A model generated the notes under the pieces. It saw nothing but the letters and a program-made list of their open reading frames with translations, was not told the DNA's origin and did no database searches. From an uncultured Flavobacteriaceae bacterium (GTDB lineage Bacteria > Bacteroidota > Bacteroidia > Flavobacteriales > Flavobacteriaceae), in NCBI GenBank assembly GCA_947500585.1, contig CANMSN010000016.1, positions 1 to 64,000 on the forward strand: a stretch of 64,000 bases of DNA, read 5' to 3'. Below are positions 13,401-22,900 of this stretch, one piece after another (positions within the stretch are counted from its first letter, which is position 1; each line of letters opens with the position of its first letter). A program made the translations under genes and the position numbers.

Positions 13401-15504
13401 TGGAGATTATACAGTACGAGTTAAAGACTCTAAAGGTTGTGTGGCTACTACAGATGTATTATTAGAAATTCCAGATCCAATTGATGCTGAAGCAAATGAA
13501 ACACCATCACTTCTTTCATGTTTTGGGGATACAAACGCAAGCATAACGGTAAGTAATGTTTCGGGAGGACAAGAATCTAACTATACATATACACTTAATA
13601 TGGTATCTCCAACACCAACTTCATCTGGACCACAAACATCACAGGTGTTTAATGGATTAGGAGCAGGAACTTACAACGTTACTGTAAGAGACGGCTATAA
13701 TTGTGAATTTACCACAGAAGATGTTGTTATTACAGAACCAACAGCTATTGAAGCAACGTTAGTTAAGGCAACATCGCAAACTTGTGGTAATAGAGCAACC
13801 TTAACATTAAGTGCAACTGGTGGCACAGGACTATATGAATATAGCGAGACAGCAAACTTTACAACAGTATTGAGCCAATTTGCTACAGATATAACTTTTG
13901 AAGTAGACCAAGGTACATATCAATATTATGTAAGAGATGCCAATGCATGTGAACCAGCTATTTCAAATGAAATTACTATAGAACCCTTTATTGACTTAGA
14001 TTTAGGTATTGATGAAACAAATGCAACTATTAATTGTACTGGTGATCTTACTGGTATTATTGTAGCCAATGCTACAGGAGGTTTAGGTGATTATACATAT
14101 ATTTTACAAGATGAATTTGACACCGACATTACACCAGCACCAACACAAAATAGCCCAGGTGTATTCACAGAACTTCCAGCGGGTATATACCAAGTTAGAG
14201 TATCCAGTGGTGTAGATTGCGAGGAAGTATCAAGACAAGTAGAAATTACACAGCCTGATTCAGCCTTACAGGTTAGCTTTTCTGTTACAGATGTAGCATG
14301 TAGTGGAGGTGATGACGGGGTATTAGAAATTACTGCTAATGGGGGAACAGGTATTATTAAATACGCTATATCACCGCAATTGAATCAGTTTTTTGATTCG
14401 CCAATTTTTGAAGGATTATCTGCTGGAACTTATCAAGCCATTGCACAAGATGAGTTAGGTTGTTATGTTCTCATCGATGATTTTGTTGTAGATGAGCCAG
14501 AACCAGTAATTTTAGGTTTAGTGCCAAATTCAATTATACCGGAAGCATGTGTAGATGAGCTGGATGGTGCATTTAGTGTTGATATTTCTGGTGGAAACTT
14601 ACCTTACAGTGTGAGTTTAGATGATATCAATGGCACCTACACAACAGGAACTTTAACACAAACAGAATTTGATTTTGATGATTTAGCTGGAGGCGATCAT
14701 ATTGTATATGTTCGTGATAACCTAGGTTGCGAATCTGAATGGAATATTTCTTTTCCAGAATCTGTACGCATCAATACAGCATTAGATATTGCATATTGTA
14801 CAGATAATTTAAGTGATGCATCTGTTAATATGTTAACGGTGATGGTAGATGAGACACTAGTTAACCTTAGTGATCTAGATTATTCTTTGGATGGAGCAAC
14901 TTTCCAGCTTGACAATACATTTGCCAATATTCCTCCAGGAGATCATTATGTAATTGTTAGACATACCAATACTTGTGAAGTTATTGTTGATTTTGAAGTG
15001 GAGCAATTTGATCCTTTACAAATTTCAATAGCTGATGGGAACATAAATGAGATTATAGCATCGACTTCTGGTGGATCTGGAGTTTATGAATATGAATTAC
15101 AATTAGAAAATTCATCAAATAGTGAATCTTTTACGAACACAAACACATTTATTATTTATGAATCTGGAAATTATACGGTAACTGTAACCGATAGTAGCGG
15201 TTGTAGTGCTGTAGCCACGGCATTCTTCGAGTATATTGATGTGTGTATAGATAATTATTTTACCCCTAATAATGATAATAGACAAGATGAGTGGGGACCG
15301 GGTTGTACAGACCAATATCCAAATATGACAGTCGCTATTTTTGATAGGTATGGGCGTAAAGTCTATGATTTAAGAGTGGGTCAAACATGGGATGGTACTT
15401 ATAAAGGTAAAAACCTTCCTTCTGGGGATTATTGGTACGTATTAAAACTAAATGACCAAAGAGACGATAGAGAATTTGTAGGACACTTTACACTTTATAG
15501 ATAA
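1432..15504 (+). CDS. Giant SprB-repeat cell-surface adhesin with T9SS type B sorting domain (copy 1)
   Basis: About 4690 residues. I chose the ATG at 1432 over the in-frame ATG at 1414 because it begins a clean signal peptide (MKKITCINFVFIVLFLLLG, ending GTS before QTF). Residues about 25-360 form an N-terminal domain (IGNNILG, YIDIDGD, AGLYWGA motifs) shared with the second copy. Next come a DUF11-like beta-sandwich (about 363-500) and an Ig/PKD-like segment (about 520-600). From about 720 to 4520 there are roughly 40 SprB-type repeats of 70-100 residues, most ending in a D-x-N-G-C motif. A beta-rich module without that motif interrupts the array at about 1185-1385. The last 85 residues are a gliding-motility-associated C-terminal domain (FTPNNDN, FDRYGRKVY, WDGTYKGKNLPSGDYWY), the type B T9SS signal. 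It is expected to be exported by T9SS and to act in adhesion or gliding, like SprB. Its stop overlaps an upstream ATG of the downstream PorP/SprF gene. Confidence 0.93.
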   Translation: MKKITCINFVFIVLFLLLGIKGTSQTFETFAIRKNIEVNGSMLVIGNNILGKDNLPSNDDSINNQDISMQYIDIDGDNSTFSSSSAELIMPTQPDGSATTCYRMIYAGLYWGAVLQSGSRADINKVKLKLPRSVTYEDINGEIIYDAIASPIPAESGEPENTPYACYADVTNLLSGLSNDIAGDYTLANVTSSEGFNGSTGLSAGWTLVVIFENPNLNMKSFTTFDGFSHIYDSHTEDIPITGFTTPQAGSINLQYAYAALDGDKTKRATKFELNGKEINSPLRPANKFFGSVIENTNGVSNPRNPSGTNTLGYDTGFLEVKNAEPEYIKNNDSSADLTLQVAKGQADPIFLFFSAFAVDIIAPDINLTKIVVDAAGDDIDGQDVVLGQNLFYEIIYQSVGSDNVTQFTLKDVLPDNVVFDPSTGIDLSNAGGATLQSYDAATRTLIFDIPDGSVEINDPQFVIRLAVEVVPNCYDLSQACSNEITNQAFATYSGIINTNEIVEEGSFASVECLTTPAPTNFLVDISNCIFERDEVLCGSSVVLTASDGYDSYSWSTSSSGTPVISTDQTYTATETGTYYVRNTTSSTCVSINETINVIPYGNTIVNPIIPFADILPICPNDGKVLPNIFLCGANDTREINTGISDAVSIIWEKLDETSCADVTIDDCANENSACTWNQVATGPNYAANTSGQFRIVINYPGGCFSIFYFDVFQNLLNPTATSTDFLCDTLGSITVGGVPTGYEYSIDGTNYQLSNNFLVPPAGYYTIYIRQIDVDTNPCIFEIPDIYIRNRDFSVTSTITQPNCNGYKGSIKLAVNDALPQYYYSIYEGATLVNSVGPIIGSDYTFDNLNDGTYTVNVSTDDGCVFTEDIVITEPAVLTATSALTTPLTCEEGEITIYPVGGTPPYLYYINSTTDFQNTALVSVPTSSIFNITVVDSNNCSAQTSITVDEIPAPVFNMTKTDVLCYGNNSGEIQFDVSNANGYVVEYSIDNGTTYSTSSIFPNLIAGTYPTMIKYSLNGVDCFSAPQDIIISEPAAAVTATAGVSKLAGCGPSGEGAVRITNPQGGLPPYEYSFDNQATWTNTNEEFLAPGTYTLYIRDANGCTFPTSNITVDAEPIAPTIAISDPDFNCDGSANSTVTVTNSGSNSFTYTYLIDNIENPNTADPTTFLNVSDGSHTVSVVYQLQTVPTFSNLLNETFGYGEDTSSPGMNPVYYCFERQVAATQCKGNIRIQDGDYSVTSSIVSPYGVWVNPVDHTPATNPPTAKGRYLVVNIGATIPATETLYEKQINDIIPNQPINVEFFAMNLLESGNNQANADLRVALVDATGAEISSFSTGGIPKTETWENYAVSLNPGANTSLKFIVRSNVQLTSGNDVAIDDIRVFQLPTTCTTRVDFPIVISTGNAFDASIVSAKDVTCSGASDGEIEISAQNFDPIKGFQYSLDNGTTWITQSTSPHTITGLPDGNQDIQIRYEDAADTCIVPLNQNISTPTPVSVSVSATPITCLDGSTITATGSGGTPFYSYELLDSSLNLVSNFPSNGILTSVVAGDYIIRVTDTNGCTGLSTPLNLVDPTSPTATIINADYCYDSSNGASLEVSASGGQAPYQYNINGSAFTTNPVFNNLSSGIYTIIVRDAYGCTFTLPAETIEPQVTINASLTKELDCTLLTPDATITGTIGNGYPPYEYAVSIDGVAYTDLGPIGTSFTYTPTTAGTYQFRVTDNNDCERFSNVITVNSINFPTATTTVVNPSCNGDANGSVQIIPANGVGTYEYSFDGSVFTTTALYPGLSAGTYAYEVRDSKDCVFSSSVTLTEPTVLVASATATAFSCNASNAKQSALVTIDVPTTGTAPYQYSFNGSGYSSSNTLTVNDNGTNQTITYSVRDANGCLTAVQNIILTALNPPTIGTIINTPITCNVSESTSTVTVLVSSGTGIAPFAYEIISGPVINTTGAITGDFSGLSAGTYIFKVTDANGCFATKSHIILDRVNIDIVDRNKTDVLCNGDNTGFASYTVSNFTGTYSYSINSATAVTGQTSTVINLPNLIEGTYTVVVTDEITGCTDTTTQIITEPVPFQLNLTSNINANCNNLNAIVTVNVDAVNFGTPGNYTYAFVEDGVTPSNTDYTLNNIANLNPTTNSDWDVYAKDINGCVSSKLDVAITTAPLPVIDSIVITDQCTGTITTGFTINATASGGVGTLEFSIGGTYNTTGIFTGVPAGTYTLTVKDANNCIETQDFTINEPLTAQASLTKDLTCAPAPTDATILITAANGNGPYTYTVTTAPATYTGGLAGNLFSTDTPGTYGFTVTDSNSCSRVTNTVTIAPIIYPDITSVSIITPITCNGDLATVQVNYDTTFGVAPFTFSYTNTAGTLTGNNTTGIFNLPADIYTFTITDNKGCTDIETPINIPEPAVINAIVEGKPITCTSVLGVPTSLGSVEVTSVSGGTGPYDYYITGPGYTNFELDHLGTSPFTFDVINFGIYQVNIVDDNGCTVLKSDVVVASAPDDLDIDVTSLPVDCAASSASAIVSIGASSSITGSGPFYFAIYDGSVPNYPTPLATGPWLAEDIPLSKSATFNGLIPGVTYTFIVFDADILNGGTGSGCYYYETATQPVNSSSTLDIALTPSNNFTCTGSSSGNVSFEITSIYAVDTNITYEILDALTLNVVETAVADVVPGTGTGTPVLSVSNFGNLPFGDYIVLIEETSGPNMGCGISSTRFNIAESAVPVDVVASLVKDETCNDLGVVTAIGSNGTAPYEFIISTSATSPAITDTSWDLAANFSVAAGTHYVHIKDAFNCIATSLPVVVDIDTEPIIALSTPDACAEEGSFAIEVNLTTAGIANYTLQLDSNAAISISSFPYTFNGLNSGAYTVTITDANGCTDVETITLVKKLSLNPVVTKELDCTANPDAEITLNLSDGTSVFTYLVEIDGTGGFNPATITGGVYTATTAGSYVFRVIDSNSCQFTSLPIVIEPITNPVINSYPTEIPSCPLSTDGTVTINATGGEPALAGYTYTVTQTLPIAGTPVVQIGNNYFTGLGAGTYSIEVRDAKNCSDTDTFTITDPTPLAFDPPTVDAYSCSATNVPQPAKVTVNVTPGTGTPPYKYNFDGGSMYYDAKELIVIDNGFDQTINYYVQDSKGCTADGSIIVPAFQNITDINFTIDRDPTCPLPTADVSLIVVGGATPIAKYEIISPTAAILDNGTNNTFLNLTPNVVYLFKITDANGCSYEKSFEFDDVEPIVISGQLFNSISCNPLSGISDNGEAKFVVSDFSTSGNYSITVNTTPASLPYTLSQLGDEITLSDLSSGIYEVEVTDLTTNCSDSDSVTIPEPTALTLTLTTYIKANCNFGAQVSVTAGGGTPNYTYAFVEDGQSPIGLYASSDSAVLDPATNTDWDVWVMDANGCTEQIDIEIDTDDLPIVTVPALASNQCNLNGNAYTFDVLSTTGIAPFTYSIGNGFQSGTTFTVASPGDYFVTVRDANGCETTSTASVTVYPALDLSPSVTTLPSCADDDGVITMTGSGGSGNYVFTINSSAASISYSGTGNNIISGVPAGTYTVTIEDTITSCTRNIGVIVDAPTPVTFTLDATPVSCNGFDDGTITVNLPTSNDNPIYTYSLDGGVTTQTSNIFSGLVAGNYNVTVTSGRNCFDEKTINVGTPSVINVPTPMVVEYACTVDTNSTNFATITVNGVNGGSLNYTIYEFIKGGTIVQANASNVYTEADLSGGTYTINVYDDNGCVGSTTADIQPFIRLDTLDVTVDNAITCTNDEDITVSVTSAGGMPTNLEYTVKSTVGSPTGNNYDQTNTNGIFTSLPIGNYLVTVLNLDTNCSLQTTHYVNEPNTFDLTVDNVVDVTCFNDSDGSVDVTFMDRSPTPTDESGAFGYDLFDNLGNLITSDTSVDAGPITISGLVSGTYTITASLVNTPFCTISKNFTVTAPTEALAISETHTEITCIAGNNDGTISASATGGWPGDYEYELELIGSGIVSTYSSIFNFTGLTAGDYTVRVKDSKGCVATTDVLLEIPDPIDAEANETPSLLSCFGDTNASITVSNVSGGQESNYTYTLNMVSPTPTSSGPQTSQVFNGLGAGTYNVTVRDGYNCEFTTEDVVITEPTAIEATLVKATSQTCGNRATLTLSATGGTGLYEYSETANFTTVLSQFATDITFEVDQGTYQYYVRDANACEPAISNEITIEPFIDLDLGIDETNATINCTGDLTGIIVANATGGLGDYTYILQDEFDTDITPAPTQNSPGVFTELPAGIYQVRVSSGVDCEEVSRQVEITQPDSALQVSFSVTDVACSGGDDGVLEITANGGTGIIKYAISPQLNQFFDSPIFEGLSAGTYQAIAQDELGCYVLIDDFVVDEPEPVILGLVPNSIIPEACVDELDGAFSVDISGGNLPYSVSLDDINGTYTTGTLTQTEFDFDDLAGGDHIVYVRDNLGCESEWNISFPESVRINTALDIAYCTDNLSDASVNMLTVMVDETLVNLSDLDYSLDGATFQLDNTFANIPPGDHYVIVRHTNTCEVIVDFEVEQFDPLQISIADGNINEIIASTSGGSGVYEYELQLENSSNSESFTNTNTFIIYESGNYTVTVTDSSGCSAVATAFFEYIDVCIDNYFTPNNDNRQDEWGPGCTDQYPNMTVAIFDRYGRKVYDLRVGQTWDGTYKGKNLPSGDYWYVLKLNDQRDDREFVGHFTLYR
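4988..5590 (+). other. Non-repeat beta-sandwich-like module inside the SprB array of copy 1
   Basis: Residues about 1185-1385 interrupt the Cys-containing SprB repeats with a segment lacking the D-x-N-G-C motif. Motifs include LLNETFGYG, GRYLVVNIGA and VAIDDIRVF, the last being typical of the final strand of jelly-roll (CBM/MAM-like) domains. No equivalent is present in the second copy. A carbohydrate- or ligand-binding role is only inferred. Confidence 0.55.
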
Positions 15505-15542
15505 TGGAAAGGGGTACTACTAATTGCAAAACAAATATTAAG

Positions 15543-16526
15543 ATGCGAAAACTAATCACATATTTATTTTTTCTGTCTATCGTTAATGGCTTTAGTCAAG
15601 AATTAAACTTACCTGTGTTTACACAATATTTGGCAGACAATAACTTTGTTGTATCGCCTACATATGCGGGTATTGGTGATAATTTAAAAATAAGAGCTAA
15701 CGGATTAACACAGTGGGTAGGTATCAAAGGAGCACCTGATAATCAATCATTATATGGCGATTTTAGAATTGCTGACCGCTCTGGAGTAGGCCTCTCGCTT
15801 TACAATGATAAAAATGGTAACACCATTCAAACAGGTATTAAATTCTCTTTTGCACATCACCTTATTTTAGATTATTATTCAAAACAATATTTGTCATTTG
15901 GTATTTCGTATAACATAAATACCTTTAGAATCAATACAGGCAAGTTTACAGCTTATGATACAAACGGAGATTTAACAGGTTTAGACCCATTTGTTACTGA
16001 TGATAGAAGAACTGCTAATAATAACTTTGATGTGGGAGTTTTATATAGAAATAAAGGCTATTTTTTAAGTTTTAATGCCAATAATATTCTTGAGAAACAA
16101 ATAGATGAAGCTATAAGAGTTTCAGAACCAAACTTGCTTTTAAACTATCAAATATATACAGGTTACACGTTTAAAGGACCTAAAAAGAGTAGAATAGAGT
16201 ATGAACCTTCTGTATATTACCAAATGTTTAGTAGCGACAAAAGATCCAGTACCGATTTAAATTTTAAATTCAGAAAATATAATAGAAAGGAAGACTATTT
16301 CTGGGCTGGAATTTCATATCGTTTTTTAAACGATCAGTTACTTAAACCTCTCAATGTCGGTCCTATGGTAGGATTTCAAAAATCTAAGTTCTACTTTGGA
16401 TATGCTTACCAAATAACAACTAATGAGTTGTCGGCTTATAATTCAGGAACACACGCTGTTACTATTGGATTAAACTTTTTACAAGGTATTAGTAATTGCC
16501 CTTGTACTCAGAGTCCAATTCATTAG
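15543..16526 (+). CDS. PorP/SprF family T9SS outer-membrane protein (copy 1)
   Basis: I place the start at 15543, where MRKLITYLFFLSIVNGFS before QELNLP is a good signal peptide; the frame is open from an ATG at 15504 that overlaps the previous stop. The mature protein begins with the family hallmark LPVFTQYLADNNFVVSPTYA, followed by GDNLKIRANGLTQWVG, many alternating beta strands and a C-terminal GLNFLQG, as expected of a PorP/SprF outer-membrane beta-barrel. In F. johnsoniae, SprF is encoded directly downstream of SprB and is needed for its export or surface attachment; the same adjacency here implies this protein serves the giant adhesin just upstream. A nearly identical paralogue follows the second adhesin. 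Confidence 0.92.
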   Translation: MRKLITYLFFLSIVNGFSQELNLPVFTQYLADNNFVVSPTYAGIGDNLKIRANGLTQWVGIKGAPDNQSLYGDFRIADRSGVGLSLYNDKNGNTIQTGIKFSFAHHLILDYYSKQYLSFGISYNINTFRINTGKFTAYDTNGDLTGLDPFVTDDRRTANNNFDVGVLYRNKGYFLSFNANNILEKQIDEAIRVSEPNLLLNYQIYTGYTFKGPKKSRIEYEPSVYYQMFSSDKRSSTDLNFKFRKYNRKEDYFWAGISYRFLNDQLLKPLNVGPMVGFQKSKFYFGYAYQITTNELSAYNSGTHAVTIGLNFLQGISNCPCTQSPIH

Positions 16527-16946
16527 TATAAATTTTGATGATTTATAGATGCTTTAATAGTGCCATCGTTGTCCTTAAAATCTCTATTTATAATCAACCG
16601 ACTTACCTATATACATTTAAATAATAAAAATTATTTAATTAATTTTTAATAATGGACTATATCCGTTATTGAATATTAGTTGTTTTTCCTACTTTATTGA
16701 TGTGAAAAAGCTGAAATGCTAAAATAATCGATGAACGGTAAATCCCAACGACAAGACGTCGAATTTATTGTACGTAACTTCAAATAAATAAAAAATATAT
16801 CGATATTTAACCTGATTAAGAGCTAAAATAATAGGATAAAAGGAATTAAATGTAGCTTTATACTTATTTTTTAGTCTTAAAAAATTAATAAAATTTCTTT
16901 TTGAAACGCCCCCAAGTAAAAAAGAAATACCAAAACTTAACCGACT
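16527..16946. other. 420-bp gap between the two adhesin/SprF pairs
   Basis: AT-rich with stops in all frames. A short hairpin CGAC-AAGAC-GTCG lies near 16749-16761. I see no TAnnTTTG promoter and no T-tailed terminator, so it is unclear whether the second pair has its own promoter. Confidence 0.5.
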
Positions 16947-19900
16947 ATGAGAAAATCTACTTATGTAAACTCTGGATTAGTTGTCTTATTACTATTATTA
17001 AGTATCCAAATTTTTGCACAAAACTATGTACCTTTTGCACCTCGATTTAATCAAGATTTAAAAGGAGATATAGTTTTAATTGGGAATAATATTTTAGGAC
17101 CGGATAATAATGCTTTTAACGATAATACGGTATACAATCATAATGTTGATATGCGATATATCGATATTGATAGTGATCCTACAACCTTTAGTTCTTCTAG
17201 TGCTGATTTAGTAATTGCAAATCCAGGTTGTTATAGAATTATTCATGCAGGTCTTTATTGGGGAGCAGTAAATAGTGGCTCAGAACCCATTACAAATGTT
17301 AAATTAAAGGGGCCTTCTGGAGGTTATAATGATATTACGGGAACCATAGTTTTTGACGCAAATGGAACCTCCGTTGATGCTGGAGATAGTTTTCCTTATG
17401 CTTGTTACGCAGATGTAACTAACATTGTTACAAGTTTAGCAGTAAACTTAGGTACTTATACCATTGCTAATGTATCGAGTGCAGAGGGTGAAACAGGTGC
17501 TTTAACCCCAAGGAATGGTACGGGGCATTCAGCAGGTTGGTCCTTATTTATTGTATATGAAGACCCAACATTACCAGGGAAATCAATTACAAGTTTTGAT
17601 GGTTTTAGTGCTATTAGTGTTCCAGGTGGAAATCCATCGCTTGATATTCCAGTTTCTGGATTCAGAACTGTTCCTGCACCAGCACCTGTAAGGGCTAATT
17701 TTGCTTTTGCTACTTTAGAAGGAGATAGCCCAATTTTGGGAGATCAATTATTATTAAATGGAGTAAACCTATCAACTACGGATCGACCAGCAACAAACTT
17801 TTTTAATAGTTCTGTTACTCAATTAAATGCTACACCAGTAAATAATAGAAATCCAAATAGTACAAATACATTAGGTTTTGATACAGGTGTGATGGTGGTC
17901 CCAAATCCTGGAAATTCAGTTATTGCAAATAATGCTACATCTGGTACAGTTAGATTAGAAACAAGTGGAGATACGTTTTTTCCATATTTTTATGCTTTAG
18001 CAGTAGATATAATTCAACCAAACATTGTACTGACAAAAGTAGTAGAAGACTTGTCAGGTAATGATATTGGTGGGCAATCAGTTAATCTTGGAGATCAATT
18101 AAATTATGTTATTGGATTTCAAAATAATGGAAATGATAATGCTACTAATTTAATTATAAGAGATATTCTTCCAACAAATATTATTTTTAACTACCCAACA
18201 GATATAGAGATGTTGCCTCCTGGCGTTACTGTACAAAGTTATAACCCAACGACTAGAGAACTTATTTTTGCGGTTGACAATTCAGTAGTTGAAGTTAATG
18301 ATCCTGTTCAAGAAATTCGTTTTAAAGTAACTGTAGTAACTACATGTAGCTTGTTAAGCAATGCCTGCTCTAATATTATTAGTAATCAAGCGTTTTCTAC
18401 ATATAATGGTACATTAAATCCATCATTTACTATTTCAGATGATCCAAGTTTTAGCAGCAATACAGGATGTTTATTAACGCCAGCAGCAACCAATTTTTTG
18501 GCAGATATTAATTGTACATTTAACGAGCAAGTTATACTCTGTGGTGCTAGTACCATATTGAGTGCAGCAGATGGATATGACACATATTCATGGTCTAGAA
18601 ATCCATCTGGGACTCCTGTAATTGGAACAACACAATCAATTACAGTTACAGAACCTGGTATGTATTACTCTGCAAATACAGCGATAGCACCTTGTCAATC
18701 TATAGAACAAGAATTTGAAGTTATTACTTTTGGTGCGAATGTTACAAACCCAGTGATTCCTTTTGCAGATGAAGTTGTTGTTTGTCCAAATGATGGAAAA
18801 GAATTACCTAACTTTTATTTATGTGGAGCTAATGATTCTAGGCTTATTCAAACAGGTATTACAGATACAACATCTATAATTTGGGAAAGATTAGACGAAT
18901 CGAGTTGTACAGCTGTTGTTGACCAAGATTGTGCTAATGAAGATCTTTCATGTGCTTGGATTGAAGAAGGCACTGGGTCAGATTTTACTATAATTAATTC
19001 TGGGCAATATAGATTAACATTGAATTATACTGGTGGATGTTTTAATCGGTTTTATTTTAATGCATTTACAAATGAATTAATGCCAACTGTTACTTCAAGA
19101 GATATTATATGTACTACACCAGGTGAAATAGTTGTTGGTGGTGTGCCAAGTGGCTATGAGTATAGTATTGATGGTGTTAATTACCAAACTAGTAACACTT
19201 TCCCTATAAATATACCAAATATTTACAGTGTTTATGTAAGACAAATAGGTGTTACGCCAAATCCATGTATTTTTTCAGTACCAGATATTCAAATACGAGA
19301 AAGAGATTTTACAGTGTCCAATATTGTAACGCAACCTTTTTGTAATGGCGAATTAGGTAGTGTAATAGTAGGAGCAAACGATGCACGACCGCAATATTTT
19401 TATTCAATTTATGATGGAGCAACGCTTGTAAATAGTGTTGGACCAATAGTTGAAAGCGACTATACATTTGAAAATTTAAGTCCAGGTATTTATACCATAA
19501 ATGTTTCAACAGAGGATGGTTGTACGTTCACAGGTGATATAGAAATTATAGATCCGCCTACACTAACGGCAACTTCTGCACTTACTAAACCTTTAACCTG
19601 TACCAATGGAGAAATAACGGTATACCCAGAAGGCGGTACAGCACCTTATTTCTATTATGTAAACAGTACTACAGTTTTTCAAACGAGTCCAATAATAGAT
19701 GTAGCAACTGCTGGTACTTTTAATATTACTGTTGTAGATTCTAATAACTGTTCAACAGATACATCAATAATAGTAAACCCAACGCCAGCTCCAGAATTTA
19801 CCATATCAAAAACAGATATTTTATGTGCTGATGCGGTTAACTCGGGTAGTATAGATGTTAACGTTAGTAACCCAAATGGAAATACTTTAGAATATAGTAT

Positions 19901-22900
19901 AGATAATGGTGTTACATTTTCTAATTCGCCAGTGTTTAATGGATTAACTGCTGGGGATTATGAAGTTGTAGTGCAGTACGCTTTAGGGTCTGATGTTTGT
20001 ACATCAGACCCACAAACTATTACTATTAATATAGCTAGTACAATTTCTGGTACAGCAACATTAACGACACCTTATACGTGTATAACAAATGGCGTTATAA
20101 CTGTTTCTGGAGTTTCAGGAGGAACTGCGCCATATACATATAGTATAGATGGTATTAATTTTCAAACAGGGTTAATATTCAATGGATTAACCAATGGAAC
20201 TTATAATGTTACTATAAGAGATGCAGGTGGTTGTACTTTTTTAACCGCTCCTATTACGATAGATCCTTTAAATCCTCTAACAGATTTAACATTTAGTAAT
20301 ACGCCATTAAGTTGTCCTGCTATAACATCTGATGTTACATTAACAGCAACAGGAGGCACGTTGCCTTTACAATACCAAATAATTTTACCAGCGGCTTCAG
20401 CTACTGGGTACCAAAGTTCAAATACTTTCTTAGGATTATCACCAGATACTTATACGTTTCGGGTAAGAGATACTAACGATTGTGTTTATAGCGAATCATT
20501 TACTATTGCCCCATTAGTACCATTAACAGTAACTACTGTAATCACAAAAGATTTAGATTGTACAGCTTCTCCAGATGGTATTATTACAGGTAATATTTCT
20601 GGTGGTAATGCACCATATACCTATCAAGTAGATTTTGATGGAGGAGGTTATGGCTCTTCGACTGCAATTACTGGAACATCTTTTTCTCATCCTGCTCCAG
20701 CCGATGGTACTTATCAATTTTTAATAACAGATGCTAGCGGCTGTACTGTAGAATCTGGTATTCAAACCATCAATCCTTTAGTTGCGGTAACCGCATCTAA
20801 TACAGTAAATAATCCTACTTGTAATGGTTTTAGTGATGGTTCTATAAGATTAAATGCTTTAACTGGTCAGGCACCATTTACTTACAGTATTGATGGCGGA
20901 ACAACTTTTGTGTCATCAAATGTTTTTGGTGGTTTAGTTGCTGGTAGTTATGATTATGTTGTTAGAGATAGTAAAAGTTGTGAGGTTGATGGTACAGTTA
21001 GTTTATCAGACCCTTTAATTATAGATGCTGCTATAAGTATAGTTTCAGTTCAATGTTTAGCAGATGTAAATATTCCTGGAAGCTTAATAGCAACTATTAA
21101 CTCTGGTGGAGAAGCACCTTTCACTTATACGTTATTTGATAATTCATTTACACAAATTGGTCCAGCTGTTAATACAGTATTAACAACAAATACTTTTTCA
21201 GGATTATCTTTTGGAGACTATTACGTGAGTATTGTAGATTCTAATGGTTGCGAGTATAGAAGTGATAGACAAAGAATAGATACACCCCCTACTTTTGTTG
21301 TAGATGCATTTCCTTCTTCAGGAACATGTGCTACAGGGGCTACAATTGATGTATCGGTTACAGGTACTAGTTCGTATATATATTCGATAATTGGACAACC
21401 AACGTTTACTTTTGGTCCAACAGCATCTACAATGCATACATTTTTTGGATTAGATCATGGTGTAACATATCAAGTTCAAGTTGAAGATGCTGGAGGATGT
21501 ATATCAGTTGAAGAAGCTGAAACACCAATTTTATCTCCTATAGCTATTGATCCTATTAGTAATACAAATGTGAGTTGTTATGGTGTAAATAGTGCTACTG
21601 CAAGCTTTACAGTTATAGATTATCATGCATCTGTTACTACTTTATATTATGAAGTGCGTGATGAATTAACAAATACGTCTATAACTCCAGCAATAAATGG
21701 AACACTTACTACAGTAGGTTTAGCAGGAGCTCCAGTGAGTACAACTATTACTGGCTTATCTGCGGGCAACTATACGTTATTTGTTAGAGAAGATGATGGT
21801 ACATTATGTACAACCTCTCGAACATTTCAAGTTACGCAACCTATACAGCCACTTATTTCTGCTGTTTCTGCAAAAGAAAATGCAAATTGTAATGTAGGCG
21901 CTCAAGTTACTGTAACTACCTCAGGGGGTACAGGGCCTTATTCATATGCTGTTGGAGCTCCAGGTTTTACGCCTTCAACAGGAGATTTTGGAACTAGCAA
22001 TGTCTTAAATTTAGATTATGCAGTTAGTACAACCTGGGAAATTGTTGTTAGAGATGCAAATGGCTGTGAAGTAACACTTAACGAGACTATAGATATTGAC
22101 CCAGAACCAATAATTACAGCAACACTAAATAACCAGTGTACAGTTACCGAGGGTAATTTTGAAATTGATGTTGTGTTAGTTACTGCAGGAATAACTCCAT
22201 ACACTTATAGTATTGATGGTGGAGCATTTCAAACAGGAACAGCACCATTTACCATTACAAATTTAGCATCAGGAACACATACTTTTGAGGTTCAAGACGC
22301 AAATGGTTGTGGTAATTTAGTTTCAGTTGTTATAGAAGCTCCAATAGATTTAATACCCGATGTTTCAGCTTTACCAACTTGTAATGACAACGATGGTGAA
22401 ATAACAATTACAGGTTCAGGAGGATCTGGAACATATACTTATAGTATTAGTCCGAATCCAGCATCTATTAGTTTAACAGGAAATGTATTTTCAGGTGTGC
22501 CATCTGGAACTTACACTGTAACTATAACTGATGCAACAACAACTTGTTTTGAAAACGTATCTGTGTTTGTTCCAGCTGCAATTCCAGTAAGTTTTACAAC
22601 TACTACAACACCTATTACGTGTATAGGAGATCCTGGAACAATTGGAATAAACATTACAGGAGTTTATAACGGACCTTACAATTACGAAATATTCGATAGT
22701 TTAGGAGCTTCTGTAACTACAGGAACTGGTAATTCTACAATTACAAATCCAGAAATAGTTACTGGACTTACTGGTGGTAATTATACCGTAGTTGTTACAG
22801 AAACTGCGAGCCCGTTTTGTTCAACGACATCAGGTATAATAACAATACCATCGCCATTAGACCCATTAACACTTATTGCCACTGAAACATCAAACGTAAC